Origin: Salsuginibacillus kocurii DSM 18087
GTDB lineage: Bacteria > Bacillota > Bacilli > Bacillales > Marinococcaceae
Length of the DNA stretch: 64,000 nt
Reading direction: 5' to 3'
Assembly (NCBI RefSeq): GCF_000377705.1
Contig: NZ_KB898626.1
Location: 110,527-174,526, forward strand
Below the pieces are notes generated by a model, which saw nothing but the letters and a program-made list of their open reading frames with translations, searched no databases and had not been told where the DNA came from. A program made the position numbers and the translations under genes. This document shows positions 51,464 through 59,866 of this stretch, piece by piece; the stretch's first letter is position 1; every line of letters begins with the position of its first letter.

Positions 51464-52738
51464 ATGATGAACGAATACCCGGTCATTATTATTGGGGCAG
51501 GGCCGATTGGCCTGGCAGCAGCTGCACAGTTATCTGAACGAAACGTTCCCTTTGAGATAGTGGAAGCAGGACCAACCCCAGCTGCCAACATTCAAACATG
51601 GAAGCATGTTCAACTTTTTAGTCCTTGGAAATACAATATTGATGCTGCGGCTAGCCGACTGCTGCTAGCTGCCGGCTGGGCCCCTCCAGAAGCTGATGTT
51701 CTTCCGAAGGGAGCGGACTTAATCAACGAGTATTTACAACCGTTGGCCGAACTTCCAGCTATTGCACCCCACCTTCACTTTAACCACCAAGTAGTCGCGA
51801 TCAGCCGTGAACATATAGATAAAGTTAAAAGCACTCAACGAGCACGTACTCCTTTTATCGTGCGTTACAATCACGAAGGAAAAGAAGGAGAACTGAAAGC
51901 AAAAGCTGTTATTGATGCAGCTGGTACGTGGAATCAGCCTAATCCTGTTGGTGCCAATGGCCTGCCTGCTCTTGGCGAAACAAATCCAACACTTCCAATA
52001 ACCTATACCATTCCTGACATTACGGGCACTGAGCGCTCGTATTATGAACATAACAATGTTCTGGTGGTAGGAAGCGGCCACTCTGCCATGCATTCTATTC
52101 TGAGCCTTCTTGAGATCAACTCAAGCAGGAAAGTTATGTGGGCAGTGCGTAAAGAAAAGCTGAATGATGTCTTTGGTGGAGGAGAAGATGATGCCTTGCC
52201 GGAGCGGGGATCAATCGGTTTGCAGCTAAAGGAGCTAGTTGACCAAGGCAAGGTCGAAGTGTTTCATCCGTTTTATATAAAACGCATCGTAAGAGAACAT
52301 GAGAAATTCACAGTAATTGGTGAAAACGCAGGGGAAATAGCAGAGATAAAAGAAATTGACCAAATCATTGCCAACACCGGAGCGCGTCCCGACTTTTCCT
52401 ATTTGCGCGAACTGCGGGTGGAAGCAGAATCAGCCATAGAAAGTGTGCCGGCGCTTGCCCCGTTAATTGACCCGAATGTGCATAGCTGCGGCACGGTACC
52501 GGCACACGGGGCCAAGGAACTTGCTCAGCCAGAGCCTAACTTTTATATTGTAGGGGCGAAAAGTTACGGTCGGGCTCCTACATTTTTACTCGCGACTGGA
52601 TATGAACAAGTGCGCTCCGTGGCTGCAGTGCTGGCAGAAGATCATGAAGCAGCGGAGCGGACAGAGTTAAACCTTCCATCAACAGGTGTCTGTCAGGCAA
52701 ACCGCTTGTCAGTCACTGAAAAATCGAGTTGCTGTTAA
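51464..52738 (+). CDS. Flavin-dependent monooxygenase-like protein, ArsO-like, with C-terminal CC
   Basis: A 424-residue flavoprotein with an FAD motif IIGAGPIGLAAAAQL (about 8-22) and an NADPH motif VVGSGHSAMHSIL (about 198-210). An ANTGARPDF segment is the second FAD contact. The sequence ends KSSCC, a vicinal cysteine pair suited to binding trivalent arsenic. It follows an ArsR with the arsenite CxC site and a shared operator. Flavin monooxygenases termed ArsO occur in other ars operons, but no arsB/acr3 or arsC is visible here, so arsenic or antimony chemistry is inferred. Two ATGs (51464, 51467) follow AAGGAGAGG. Confidence 0.8.
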   Translation: MMNEYPVIIIGAGPIGLAAAAQLSERNVPFEIVEAGPTPAANIQTWKHVQLFSPWKYNIDAAASRLLLAAGWAPPEADVLPKGADLINEYLQPLAELPAIAPHLHFNHQVVAISREHIDKVKSTQRARTPFIVRYNHEGKEGELKAKAVIDAAGTWNQPNPVGANGLPALGETNPTLPITYTIPDITGTERSYYEHNNVLVVGSGHSAMHSILSLLEINSSRKVMWAVRKEKLNDVFGGGEDDALPERGSIGLQLKELVDQGKVEVFHPFYIKRIVREHEKFTVIGENAGEIAEIKEIDQIIANTGARPDFSYLRELRVEAESAIESVPALAPLIDPNVHSCGTVPAHGAKELAQPEPNFYIVGAKSYGRAPTFLLATGYEQVRSVAAVLAEDHEAAERTELNLPSTGVCQANRLSVTEKSSCC

Positions 52739-52749
52739 AAACAACGAAA

Positions 52750-52787
52750 GCGCTCCGCCACGATGGGGAGCGCCTCATTGGATTTTT
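52750..52787 (+). terminator. Terminator after the flavoprotein gene
   Basis: GCGCTCC pairs with GGAGCGC over 10 nt, followed by CTCATTGGATTTTTA. Beyond it, up to 53050, I see no supported gene. Confidence 0.6.
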
Positions 52788-53050
52788 ATGCCCGCTTTAG
52801 TTCCATTGAAATCACGACCACATCTTCGCCTTCTGAGGGTAGTGGGATCGTAAGAAAAAAGGTGGAGCGTATTCAACCAAATAGTACACAGGCTCTACCG
52901 TCGCTGATTATAAGTGGAAAAATCAATGATAACACGACGTCGCAATCAGCTGAGGGCTGGGCTAAAACCAGGCTGGTACTAAAACTGCAGGCCACTTCGT
53001 GGTGTTGTGAATATGAATAAGAAAGAACTGAGATTGAGCTCGTTTCACAG

Positions 53051-54310
53051 CTAGCGAGTTGGATTTTGAACCGTGCCTAGAAAAAGAGGTGCTTTTAGTT
53101 CATTTTCGACTAATGCGAGCAAAAAGGGCCGGTCAAAGGTGATGGCTTTAGCTGGTTCGTCTTCATCCATCGCGACACTGGTTGCTGCGCCTGCTTCTGT
53201 TCCTTTTTCATTGACATTTATTTTTGTGCCGTGTTCGACCTCACTGATATACAAAGGGTCCCCTTCTTCAGCAACTAAGTGGGGGAATTCAGCCTCGCTC
53301 TCTGCAAATGGTACTTCCATCCCAAGTGCTTTAAGCGGTTCATTTAAATTTTTATTTGTTTTTGTCGTAAACTTGGGAAACTCAAGCTGGAAGTCTTCCA
53401 TTGTAAATTCATCTAAAAAGCTCCAGTTCCCATCCACTAACTCAGCCTTCATGTCCTCTATGTCTTGATCTTCATGGGGAAGAAGCGCAAGCATCGAGAA
53501 GGCTTTATCTTCTCCATATGGCATTTCAACCGCTGTGAACGTCTCTGTTTCTGCGAGCGGGAAAGTATCTTCTTCTTTCATCATTTCCACGTCTGCCATT
53601 GCTCCAGAAGCCGTTTCAAACTCTTGTTCTGTCGTTTGGCTGCTGTCAAAGGGCAGTTGCCAATCCCCTTGAAAATACAATGCATTCACTAGCAGCATGA
53701 CGGTTGAAGGGTCAAGGTCAATAAGGAGCTCCTCAATCATTCCGCCGGTCTGTTGTTCCACCCAGCTGTTGATCTCATCCAAAGTTCCCTCGTCGCTAAA
53801 ATTAGTGCTCTCGATCTCTGCTCCGTAATGACGGCTTACTGTGTCAGTTAATTCTTCATTTACTTCCCGCCCTTGTTGGTGCCAGATCGTGTTAGCAAGA
53901 GCAAAAACTGTTTCTTCAGTAGCATTTGCCTGTGAAATAAGCACTTGCATCGTTTCGTTTACTGCATCGATTTCCTCTGAATCTACATGCATAACATCAG
54001 CCATATCGGCTTTTGTATCGCCCGCAGCACCATTCATTGTCATAGCAAGGGCCATTTGAATACTTAACGGTGATATGAGCGTATTTTCATCTTCGTGATA
54101 TGTGTGTTGCAAAAGTTCGATCCCAAAGGCTCGCTGTCCGGCTATGACATCTTCTGAAGCTCTTTCTATCTCAAGGTCCTCCACTTCTGAATTGGCAGCG
54201 GCGTCAAATTCGTCAGCTGAGCTGGATGGAGTACTTTCACCCGTCGAATCGCAGCCGGCAGCCATTAAAAGGCAACCGAAGAGACCGAATGTAGCTAATC
54301 GCTGAAACAT
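53051..54310 (-). CDS. Serpin-family lipoprotein
   Basis: A 419-residue secreted serine protease inhibitor. A lipobox (MAAGC) and an acidic Ser-rich linker tether it to the membrane. The serpin domain starts near residue 60 (FGIELLQHTYHEDENTLISPLSIQMALAMTMNGA) and has the hinge NEKGTEAGAATSVAM and the C-terminal FDRPFLLALVENE and FLGTVQNP. The small-residue hinge (EAGAATS) indicates an inhibitory, loop-inserting serpin. Counting from the hinge, the scissile bond falls near Lys-Ala in EPAKAI, pointing to trypsin-like targets. AAGGGGG precedes the ATG. Confidence 0.9.
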   Translation of the reverse strand: MFQRLATFGLFGCLLMAAGCDSTGESTPSSSADEFDAAANSEVEDLEIERASEDVIAGQRAFGIELLQHTYHEDENTLISPLSIQMALAMTMNGAAGDTKADMADVMHVDSEEIDAVNETMQVLISQANATEETVFALANTIWHQQGREVNEELTDTVSRHYGAEIESTNFSDEGTLDEINSWVEQQTGGMIEELLIDLDPSTVMLLVNALYFQGDWQLPFDSSQTTEQEFETASGAMADVEMMKEEDTFPLAETETFTAVEMPYGEDKAFSMLALLPHEDQDIEDMKAELVDGNWSFLDEFTMEDFQLEFPKFTTKTNKNLNEPLKALGMEVPFAESEAEFPHLVAEEGDPLYISEVEHGTKINVNEKGTEAGAATSVAMDEDEPAKAITFDRPFLLALVENELKAPLFLGTVQNPTR

Positions 54311-54354
54311 GGCTATTCCCCCTTTTTTCTAACTGTCGTGAGAAAACGGAAAAT

Positions 54355-54635
54355 GTTACAGCATGTAAATCAATTTCATCATGACGTTTTATGAGAAATA
54401 AAACGAATGCTATATATTTTTTATTTACTATACGGAATGTAAAAAGTGATTAAAACGTAAGACGGTGACTCCCAGAGGATAACGCGCAGTCTGAAGGGCC
54501 ACTGTTTCAAAGGTTTTACCTTCGAAACAGGTAGCTGAAGACAAGCCCTCGGGAAAGCGTCCGTCTGAAGTGAAGGTCCCATTCATTAGTCGGATTTGAC
54601 ATCTTAATTTAAATGTTGAAAGTGATTCATGTAAC
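54355..54635. mobile_element. MITE-like element, copy 2
   Basis: The ends are inverted repeats: GTTAC then ATGTAAATCAATTTCATCAT on the left, and ATGTTGAAAGTGATTCAT then GTAAC on the right. The interior matches copy 1 in the same orientation. The central hairpin is CTGTTTC/GAAACAG plus AAGG/CCTT, different bases from copy 1 but with pairing kept. No protein is encoded. It lies upstream of the serpin gene. Confidence 0.7.
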
Positions 54636-54732
54636 AAAAAAATTACGATGTTGAAATCTTTGCGAAGAGGGTTTTTAAGTGCGTAGGAATAGGGAAAGGT
54701 AGAAATACGATGTCGAAAAGGAGGACTTATTT

Positions 54733-54801
54733 ATGCTTCGTACCATTCTTATGATTATTGGCTTAATTGTTGTGGTGAGCTTTATATTATCCATGCTTTA
54801 A
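54733..54801 (+). CDS. Very short hydrophobic peptide (22 residues)
   Basis: The frame reads MLRTILMIIGLIVVVSFILS then ML, a single membrane-spanning helix. It has a strong ribosome site (AAAAGGAGG) 8-9 bp before the ATG and an intrinsic terminator 7 bp after the stop, which argues for a real gene. GTTTTT (54671) and GGGAAA (54692), 15 bp apart, loosely resemble a sigma-B promoter. Possible roles are a membrane stress peptide or toxin-like peptide; none can be assigned. Confidence 0.65.
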   Translation: MLRTILMIIGLIVVVSFILSML

Positions 54802-54808
54802 GAAGCAA

Positions 54809-54833
54809 GGTCCCCAGAGAGGGGCCTTTTTTA
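54809..54833 (+). terminator. Terminator after the 22-residue peptide gene
   Basis: GGTCCC pairs with GGGGCC (one G-T pair) around a short loop and is followed by six T. Confidence 0.82.
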
Positions 54834-55275
54834 TTTGGCTCTGTCATTTTTTACTGTTGGTTTGGTCATAAAAAGTAGAACTCTCATTTAATAACAGTCC
54901 TATTTGTATAAAATGAACTTATAACATTCGATAAGAAGTGTTTCAATATGCTTTTGATCTATAAGCTAATTCACTAAGATTGTTGCTATTAGTAATGTGA
55001 GCTTCTCTAATTCCTAAAATGAAAACTCCTACAAAACTACCTTATTTGAATTCATAATGCTGCCTCTTCGCCAAATAAAAAATTTATATATTGTTAACAT
55101 AGCTAGCTTTAGTTTATCATAAGTTCAACATTTGGAATTAAATCCCCTGTAATTATCAAGTCATTATTGTCACTTCATTTCGTTGATGATAGTTTATATG
55201 CATCAATACGTAGCCTTGGCAAAAAAGAGGTTTTTCCGTTTGCCCGCTACTATGTAATGGAAGGGGGGTGTGTTT
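54834..55275. other. Gene-free A+T-rich stretch
   Basis: About 440 bp without a supported gene, repeat or operator. It presumably carries the promoter of the MBL-fold gene. Confidence 0.4.
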
Positions 55276-56058
55276 ATGAAAACAGAAGAGTGGTTTACGG
55301 TGACGAAAATAGATGATTCTACCTTCGCACTGAGCGAATTAGGGCATTGGGAGCAGGTGCACTCGTATCTTTTGATAGGGGAGGGCGAAGCGTTTTTAAT
55401 TGATACTGGGTTGGGGATCTTTGATATACAGCACGTAGTCGAGCAGTTAACGTCTTATCCAGTAGAAGTGATAACAACCCACGTGCATTGGGACCATATT
55501 GGCAGCCATGGCTCTTTTGCTACGATTTATGTTCACGAAGCGGAAGCAGATTGGTTGAAAAATGGGATCCCGGGCCTGCCACTGGAGCAGATTCGACATG
55601 ATGTCGGGCGTGACATAACAAAACCGACTCCGAATTCTTTTAACCCAGCTACGTACCAGCCGTTTACTGGCTCTCCGACAGCCTTGTTGCAAGATGGCGA
55701 CCGCCTGCAAGCAGGGGGGAGGGAGCTGATTGTGTTACATACACCCGGTCATTCTCCGGGGCACGTGTGTCTGTTTGAAACAAACACAGGCTATTTGTTT
55801 AGTGGCGATATATTGTACAGCGGCACCCCTGTTTATGCCCATTTTCCTTCTACTGACCCGAAAGTATTACTACAGTCCTTACAACGTTTAAGTGAGCTTA
55901 CAGATGTGATGTCCGTTTTCGGAGCTCATAATAATGTCAGATTATCAACTGCGATCTTAGACGATGCCGGCCAAGCAGCATCAGCGCTATTGGGAACGGA
56001 AAAAGCTTGTCATGGCAGCGGCCTGCATACGTTCGGGCAATTGACTCTTCAATTTTGA
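55276..56058 (+). CDS. Metallo-beta-lactamase-fold hydrolase
   Basis: A 260-residue MBL-fold enzyme with the metal motif THVHWDHIG (His69, His71, Asp73, His74). The later ligands are in LHTPGHSPGHVCLFE and FSGDILYSG, plus a C-terminal GAHN. Members hydrolyse thioesters, lactones or phosphodiesters, or act as glyoxalase II-type enzymes; the exact reaction is unknown. I select the ATG at 55276 with AAGGGGGG 7 bp upstream; a GTG lies two codons earlier. It is monocistronic with its own terminator. Confidence 0.87.
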   Translation: MKTEEWFTVTKIDDSTFALSELGHWEQVHSYLLIGEGEAFLIDTGLGIFDIQHVVEQLTSYPVEVITTHVHWDHIGSHGSFATIYVHEAEADWLKNGIPGLPLEQIRHDVGRDITKPTPNSFNPATYQPFTGSPTALLQDGDRLQAGGRELIVLHTPGHSPGHVCLFETNTGYLFSGDILYSGTPVYAHFPSTDPKVLLQSLQRLSELTDVMSVFGAHNNVRLSTAILDDAGQAASALLGTEKACHGSGLHTFGQLTLQF

Positions 56059-56123
56059 AAAGAGTAGGGAGGTATTGTGCTCACGGCTCACTTACGCCAT
56101 AGCGGCCTCCTTAGACGTGTAAA

Positions 56124-56148
56124 AACCCCGCTCAAGTGAGGGGGGTTC
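56124..56148 (+). terminator. Terminator after the MBL-fold gene
   Basis: AACCCCGCTC pairs with GAGGGGGGTT (one mismatch) over AAGT, followed by CTGTGTGTT; the T-run is weak. Confidence 0.6.
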
Positions 56149-56185
56149 TGTGTGTTAAACGGTTCATAAGGTTGGGAGCTTACCG

Positions 56186-56722
56186 CTAACCATTTTCGTT
56201 TTCATAATCCATTTCTTCACCGTCAGTATACTTAATCTCAAGCTCAAATTCATTGAGTTCAGAGCTGTCTATCTCTAAAAAGTCTAAAACATCCGCTTCG
56301 ATGTCACTTTCATCACGATTAGAGGAGAAATCAACGTTTGCAAACAACTCTTCGATTTCGCTGTTCGCTTCATCCCCTTCCATATCCTGATCACTACCGT
56401 TTTCAATTTCTACTTCAGCATCATCGTCTGTTTCAAATTCATACTCGTACTCGGTCCCATCCGTTAATTCTATTTCTAATTCAAATTCCTCCACCTCATC
56501 CAAGCTGAGAAAATGGTCGTCTCCGTCACTGTTTTCTTCAACGTCTTCATTATCACTGCCCTCATCTTCGTCATCTTCATCCTTAGATAGTTCAACTTCG
56601 TCTTCTTCAATATTTTCAACAGCTTCCTCATCTGCTGTTTCCATCTCGTCATTAGTATCCGTATTGTCGCCACATGCGGCTAATAGACTGATGAGTGTGA
56701 GTCCTACTACAGATTTCTTCAT
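56186..56722 (-). CDS. Acidic YusW-like lipoprotein
   Basis: A 178-residue lipoprotein (signal MKKSVVGLTLISLLAAC). After an Asp/Glu-rich stretch come two short conserved units, EVEEFELEIELTDGTEYEYEFE and LNEFELEIKYTDGEEMDYE, with NVDFSSNRDESDIEADVLDFLEID between them. This two-strand layout resembles the YusW-like domain. About a third of residues are Asp or Glu, extreme even for a surface lipoprotein. It is paralogous to the next gene, which shares signal, motifs and order. AAGGAGG precedes the ATG. The function is unknown. Confidence 0.75.
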   Translation of the reverse strand: MKKSVVGLTLISLLAACGDNTDTNDEMETADEEAVENIEEDEVELSKDEDDEDEGSDNEDVEENSDGDDHFLSLDEVEEFELEIELTDGTEYEYEFETDDDAEVEIENGSDQDMEGDEANSEIEELFANVDFSSNRDESDIEADVLDFLEIDSSELNEFELEIKYTDGEEMDYENENG

Positions 56723-56924
56723 ATGTATATCCTCCTTCGTTTAGTTATGATGGAGTGTCACCAACTTTTTATTTTTTATGTTGAATGAGAAAATAAGTGA
56801 GGAGCTGCCTCTTAATAAGACAACTCCTGCACTTGAGTCAGCTTAGATTACAGAAAAGAGAAATGTTTCCCCCCATTCTGGATACAGCTGGAATGGTTTC
56901 ATTTAATTGTTATCCTACAGTAAA

Positions 56925-57860
56925 TTATAGGTCATTGTCGTCATCATCGTCGCCATTGTCGAGGTCGTTATCATCATCGTCTTCTCCGATGTCGAGGTCT
57001 GCATCGTCGTCATCTTCATCTTCATCGCCGTTGTCACCTAAGTCGCCATTGTCTCCATTGTCGCCATTATCCCCAAGTTCACCGTCGTCGCCGTTGTCTT
57101 CGTCTTCTTCATCTGCTTCATATACGAAGTCTTCTTCGTCTTCATCGGCATAAATGATTTCAAGGTTAAATTCCTCAACATCTTCCTCATCCAAATCGAA
57201 ATGCTCAAGCACATCTTCTTTTATATCTTCCTGGTCACGATCAGAGGAGAAATCAACTTCCTCAAAGAGTGCTTCGATTTCTTCTTCGGCTTCGTCACCT
57301 TCTAATTCTTCATCCTCTTCATCATCAGTAAGTCCGTTGTCACCATTGTTCTCATCATCGTCGGCTAAACCGTCTTCGCCTGTTTCATCATCGCCATTGT
57401 CTTCAAATACGCCTTCTTCATCGTCGTCAACGCCGTCGACATCTTCGTCGTTGCCGTTATCTCCATTATCGTCTTCTTCGAGGTCAATGTCCTCGTCATC
57501 ATCGCCATTATCATCGTCGTCATCTAATAAGCCGTTTGCATTAACTTCAACGGTTGGTTCTTCTTCATCTTCGCTATCATAATGGAAGGTGTAAACGTCA
57601 CCCTCTGTCATTTCAATTTCAAGGTCAAATGTAGTTACCTCATCTAGTGTTACGTTGTCTTCATCTTCGTCTTCATCGTCTTCCTCGTCCTCATCTTCAT
57701 CCAAATCATCGTCATCATCATCATCCAAACCGTTCTCATCGTCCTGTTCTTCAGCGCCTGGATCGTCTTCAGTTGGTTCGGTCTCATCGGTGCCTGCATC
57801 TTCATCGCCGCAAGCTGCTAGAATAGTGGCTAGTGTTAGTCCTACAACATATTTTTTCAT
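56925..57860 (-). CDS. Very acidic YusW-like lipoprotein with Asp-rich repeats
   Basis: The 311-residue paralogue of the preceding protein (signal ending LAAC, units VTTFDLEIEMTEGDVYTFHYD and VEEFNLEIIYADEDEEDF, joined by EVDFSSDRDQEDI). It contains three long Asp/Asn/Gly/Glu tracts (DDDDDDDLDEDEDEEDDEDE, DNGDDDEDIDL and a C-terminal GDNGDNGDNGDLGDNGD run). Such tracts could bind Ca2+ or hold water at high salt. The repetitive codons (GAC/GAT, AAT/GGC) suggest slippage growth. Both paralogues are transcribed in the same direction, with a 200-bp gap. Confidence 0.78.
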   Translation of the reverse strand: MKKYVVGLTLATILAACGDEDAGTDETEPTEDDPGAEEQDDENGLDDDDDDDLDEDEDEEDDEDEDEDNVTLDEVTTFDLEIEMTEGDVYTFHYDSEDEEEPTVEVNANGLLDDDDDNGDDDEDIDLEEDDNGDNGNDEDVDGVDDDEEGVFEDNGDDETGEDGLADDDENNGDNGLTDDEEDEELEGDEAEEEIEALFEEVDFSSDRDQEDIKEDVLEHFDLDEEDVEEFNLEIIYADEDEEDFVYEADEEDEDNGDDGELGDNGDNGDNGDLGDNGDEDEDDDDADLDIGEDDDDNDLDNGDDDDDNDL

Positions 57861-58245
57861 GGTGTGTACTACCTCCTCAATTTTGACTCTGCCTGTTAGT
57901 TACCCAGCAAAAAAAATAAATATTCTAGGAAATTTGTTGGATCTTATTGTTTTTATTAATAGGGTGAAAGATGCAGGGGAAAGGCAGAGAATCAGACATG
58001 TCAGGCGATTTGACAACCATTTAGTAACAAGGTGTGTGGTATAATTAGGAAGAATTAGAGTGTTCGTTTAAGAACAATCAAAGCTGTAGATAACAAAAAA
58101 TCAACCTATGACTGGTTATAAAATGCCTTTACTTTAATATAATGGGAGAGCTTGCGTTTAAAAGAAGATTTGACGCTTAATAACGCAAAAGAAAACAGAA
58201 TACACTAAAAAAATATAGGAAGTGGCAAGGGGAGGAAAGGATTGC
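57861..58245. other. Gene-free divergent promoter region
   Basis: About 385 bp between the divergent acidic lipoprotein and VanW genes. It is A+T-rich on the right side. I see no supported gene or clear operator. Confidence 0.4.
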
Positions 58246-59199
58246 ATGGTGAGGAGAATGATTGCAGGCGCAGCTTTGCTGATTTTACTTTCAGCTTGTT
58301 CTACACTCGAAGAACGTGGTCCGGTAGAAGTCACTGAAGCATCAGCACTCGCTGAGACGACAAAAACAATAAACCAGCCGCAGACCAGAGGGATTGAATT
58401 GTACGACCCAGCCAATGACGAAACAATAAAAACGTTCTATAAAGAGGAGTTTGGCCAGGAGGGAGAAGAAAAACAGAATAACTTAAAAGCATTTGCGAAT
58501 GACTTAGCTCAGGGTGAGGATGGGTTTGACCAACGTATGCAAAGTCCAAGATTGACCGAAGACGGAGAATTAGAAGAAGGACGCCCCCAAGTCATTTTAG
58601 ACGAGGAAGAATTGGTAGAGGCCATTTCAACCCATGACAGCTTTTTTAATCAAAAAGTGGAGCTTCCACTATATATTACCGAGCCGAACATCAGCTTAGA
58701 GGAGCTAGAGGATATTGAGGAAACAGTGATCGGGCAATACAGCACGTATTTTGATAAATACATTGAGGGGCGCTCGCACAATATTGCGATATCTTCTGAT
58801 AGCATCGATCGGACAGTACTAGGACCAGAGGACACTTTTTCCTTTAATGAAGTGGTGGGAGAGCGAACTAGAGAGAGAGGGTACCGAGAAGCTAATGTCA
58901 TTATTGATGGTGATTTTGTAGATGGTCTTGGCGGGGGGATTTGCCAAACATCAACAACGCTGTATAATACAGCACTAGAGGCTGGGATGGACATTGTAGA
59001 GAGAAACCCGCATTCTAAACCGGTGAAATATGTACCGGAAGGGTTGGATGCCATGGTCAGCTGGGGATGGGCTGATTTGCGATTTAGCAACCCCTATGAT
59101 TTCCCAGTTATCGTGCGTTCGTTTATCGATGCACATTCAGGTAAAATCCAAGTCGAGATTCGAGCCTCAGAAGAAAACATAGAAACGTTGCAAGGATGA
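58246..59199 (+). CDS. VanW-domain lipoprotein
   Basis: A 317-residue protein with a lipobox (LLSAC) and a C-terminal VanW domain from about residue 180: GPEDTFSFNEVVGERTRERGYREA, GGGICQTSTTLYNTALEAG, NPHSKPVKYVPEGLDAMV and WADLRFSNPYDFPVIV. VanW proteins occur with cell-wall or vancomycin-resistance genes, but their activity is unproven; none of the van genes is here. The ATG at 58246 is chosen because GGGGAGGAAAGG lies just before it; the longer frame from a GTG runs through that ribosome site. Confidence 0.85.
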   Translation: MVRRMIAGAALLILLSACSTLEERGPVEVTEASALAETTKTINQPQTRGIELYDPANDETIKTFYKEEFGQEGEEKQNNLKAFANDLAQGEDGFDQRMQSPRLTEDGELEEGRPQVILDEEELVEAISTHDSFFNQKVELPLYITEPNISLEELEDIEETVIGQYSTYFDKYIEGRSHNIAISSDSIDRTVLGPEDTFSFNEVVGERTRERGYREANVIIDGDFVDGLGGGICQTSTTLYNTALEAGMDIVERNPHSKPVKYVPEGLDAMVSWGWADLRFSNPYDFPVIVRSFIDAHSGKIQVEIRASEENIETLQG

Positions 59200-59221
59200 A
59201 GTAACCTAGGGGGAGTTTCAA

Positions 59222-59473
59222 ATGGCGAAACGTGCCATAACCAATGGAAAAGCGCAAGCGTCTCTTATGCTGGGCGTACTATCTTTCTTTTTACCATTTA
59301 TCGGCATCATTTTAGCTGCGGTCGGCATGATTTTTTCGAAGCAAGGCACGCAGGAAATAAGGCGCAGCCGTGAGAGAGGGGAAGGATTGGCAAAGGCAGG
59401 ATCCATTACCTCAATAGCTGGTTTGTGCGTTCAACTATTTTATGTGATCGGTTTTACGGTTTTTTACGCTTGA
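59222..59473 (+). CDS. DUF4190-like small membrane protein
   Basis: An 83-residue protein with two hydrophobic helices (ASLMLGVLSFFLPFIGIILAAVGMIFS and ITSIAGLCVQLFYVIGFTVFY) joined by a basic loop (EIRRSRERGEGLAKAG). This fits the DUF4190 family of membrane proteins of unknown role. It lies 22 bp after the VanW gene with GGGGG before the ATG, so the two are likely co-transcribed and may act together at the cell envelope. Confidence 0.72.
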   Translation: MAKRAITNGKAQASLMLGVLSFFLPFIGIILAAVGMIFSKQGTQEIRRSRERGEGLAKAGSITSIAGLCVQLFYVIGFTVFYA

Positions 59474-59477
59474 GCTT

Positions 59478-59632
59478 GAAGAGGCGGACGAAACTTTAGT
59501 AGAACGGCCGGCAGTGAACCCGGCAACAGCCCTGGATTAGCATCTTACCATTGTTTTCACGATGTAGGGTCACGAAGGCACCTGGTGAACGCACACAAGC
59601 CCCGATCCAAAATGGATCGGGGCTTGTCATCG
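59478..59632 (+). ncRNA. Candidate structured RNA with terminal hairpin
   Basis: The segment between the DUF4190-like gene and the next gene folds into several consecutive helices: GCCGG/CCGGC (59510-59525), CCCT..GCATC with GATGT.AGGG (59531-59573), CACC/GGTG (59580-59587). It ends in a perfect 14-bp hairpin, ACAAGCCCCGATCC with GGATCGGGGCTTGT (59595-59627). The hairpin has no T-run. I do not recognise a known riboswitch or small RNA class. Confidence 0.4.
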
Positions 59633-59672
59633 AACCTGATGGCACAGGTATAGTTTGACTTTGGCCAGTTTT

Positions 59673-59840
59673 CTAAAACAGTTTATTATTCAATTCCTGC
59701 TGAAGAATTTGGCTGTGGCGGTGGTCTTCATAACGTTTCTCTTCGACTTCCAATTTTCGCTTAAGGCTGCGTTCGTACTCTTCGACACAGACTCCGTGGT
59801 TTACTTGCATGGATTTTTCAATATTCTCCGTTGTTTCCAC
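59673..59840 (-). CDS. Short charged protein, 55 residues
   Basis: From a GTG at 59840 the minus-strand frame reads METTENIEKSMQVNHGVCVE then EYERSLKRKLEVEEKRYEDH and ends in Gln/Asn-rich residues. AAGGAGG lies about 10 bp before the start. The composition (Glu, Lys, Arg) and codon use look like coding sequence, and it follows the CsbD-like gene on the same strand after 26 bp. I do not recognise it. A hydrophobic frame on the opposite strand is its shadow. Confidence 0.55.
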   Translation of the reverse strand: METTENIEKSMQVNHGVCVEEYERSLKRKLEVEEKRYEDHRHSQILQQELNNKLF

Positions 59841-59866
59841 CTAGCGATAGCCTCCTTAAGCCATTC

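Noticed and set aside
52763..53020. 85-residue frame after the ArsR-controlled flavoprotein gene
   Set aside because: It starts inside a terminator hairpin, has no ribosome site, and its composition does not look like a protein.
57154..58044. Two Ser-rich open frames on the plus strand
   Set aside because: They are the antisense of the Asp/Glu tracts of the acidic lipoprotein (GAC/GAA read as Ser codons on the other strand).
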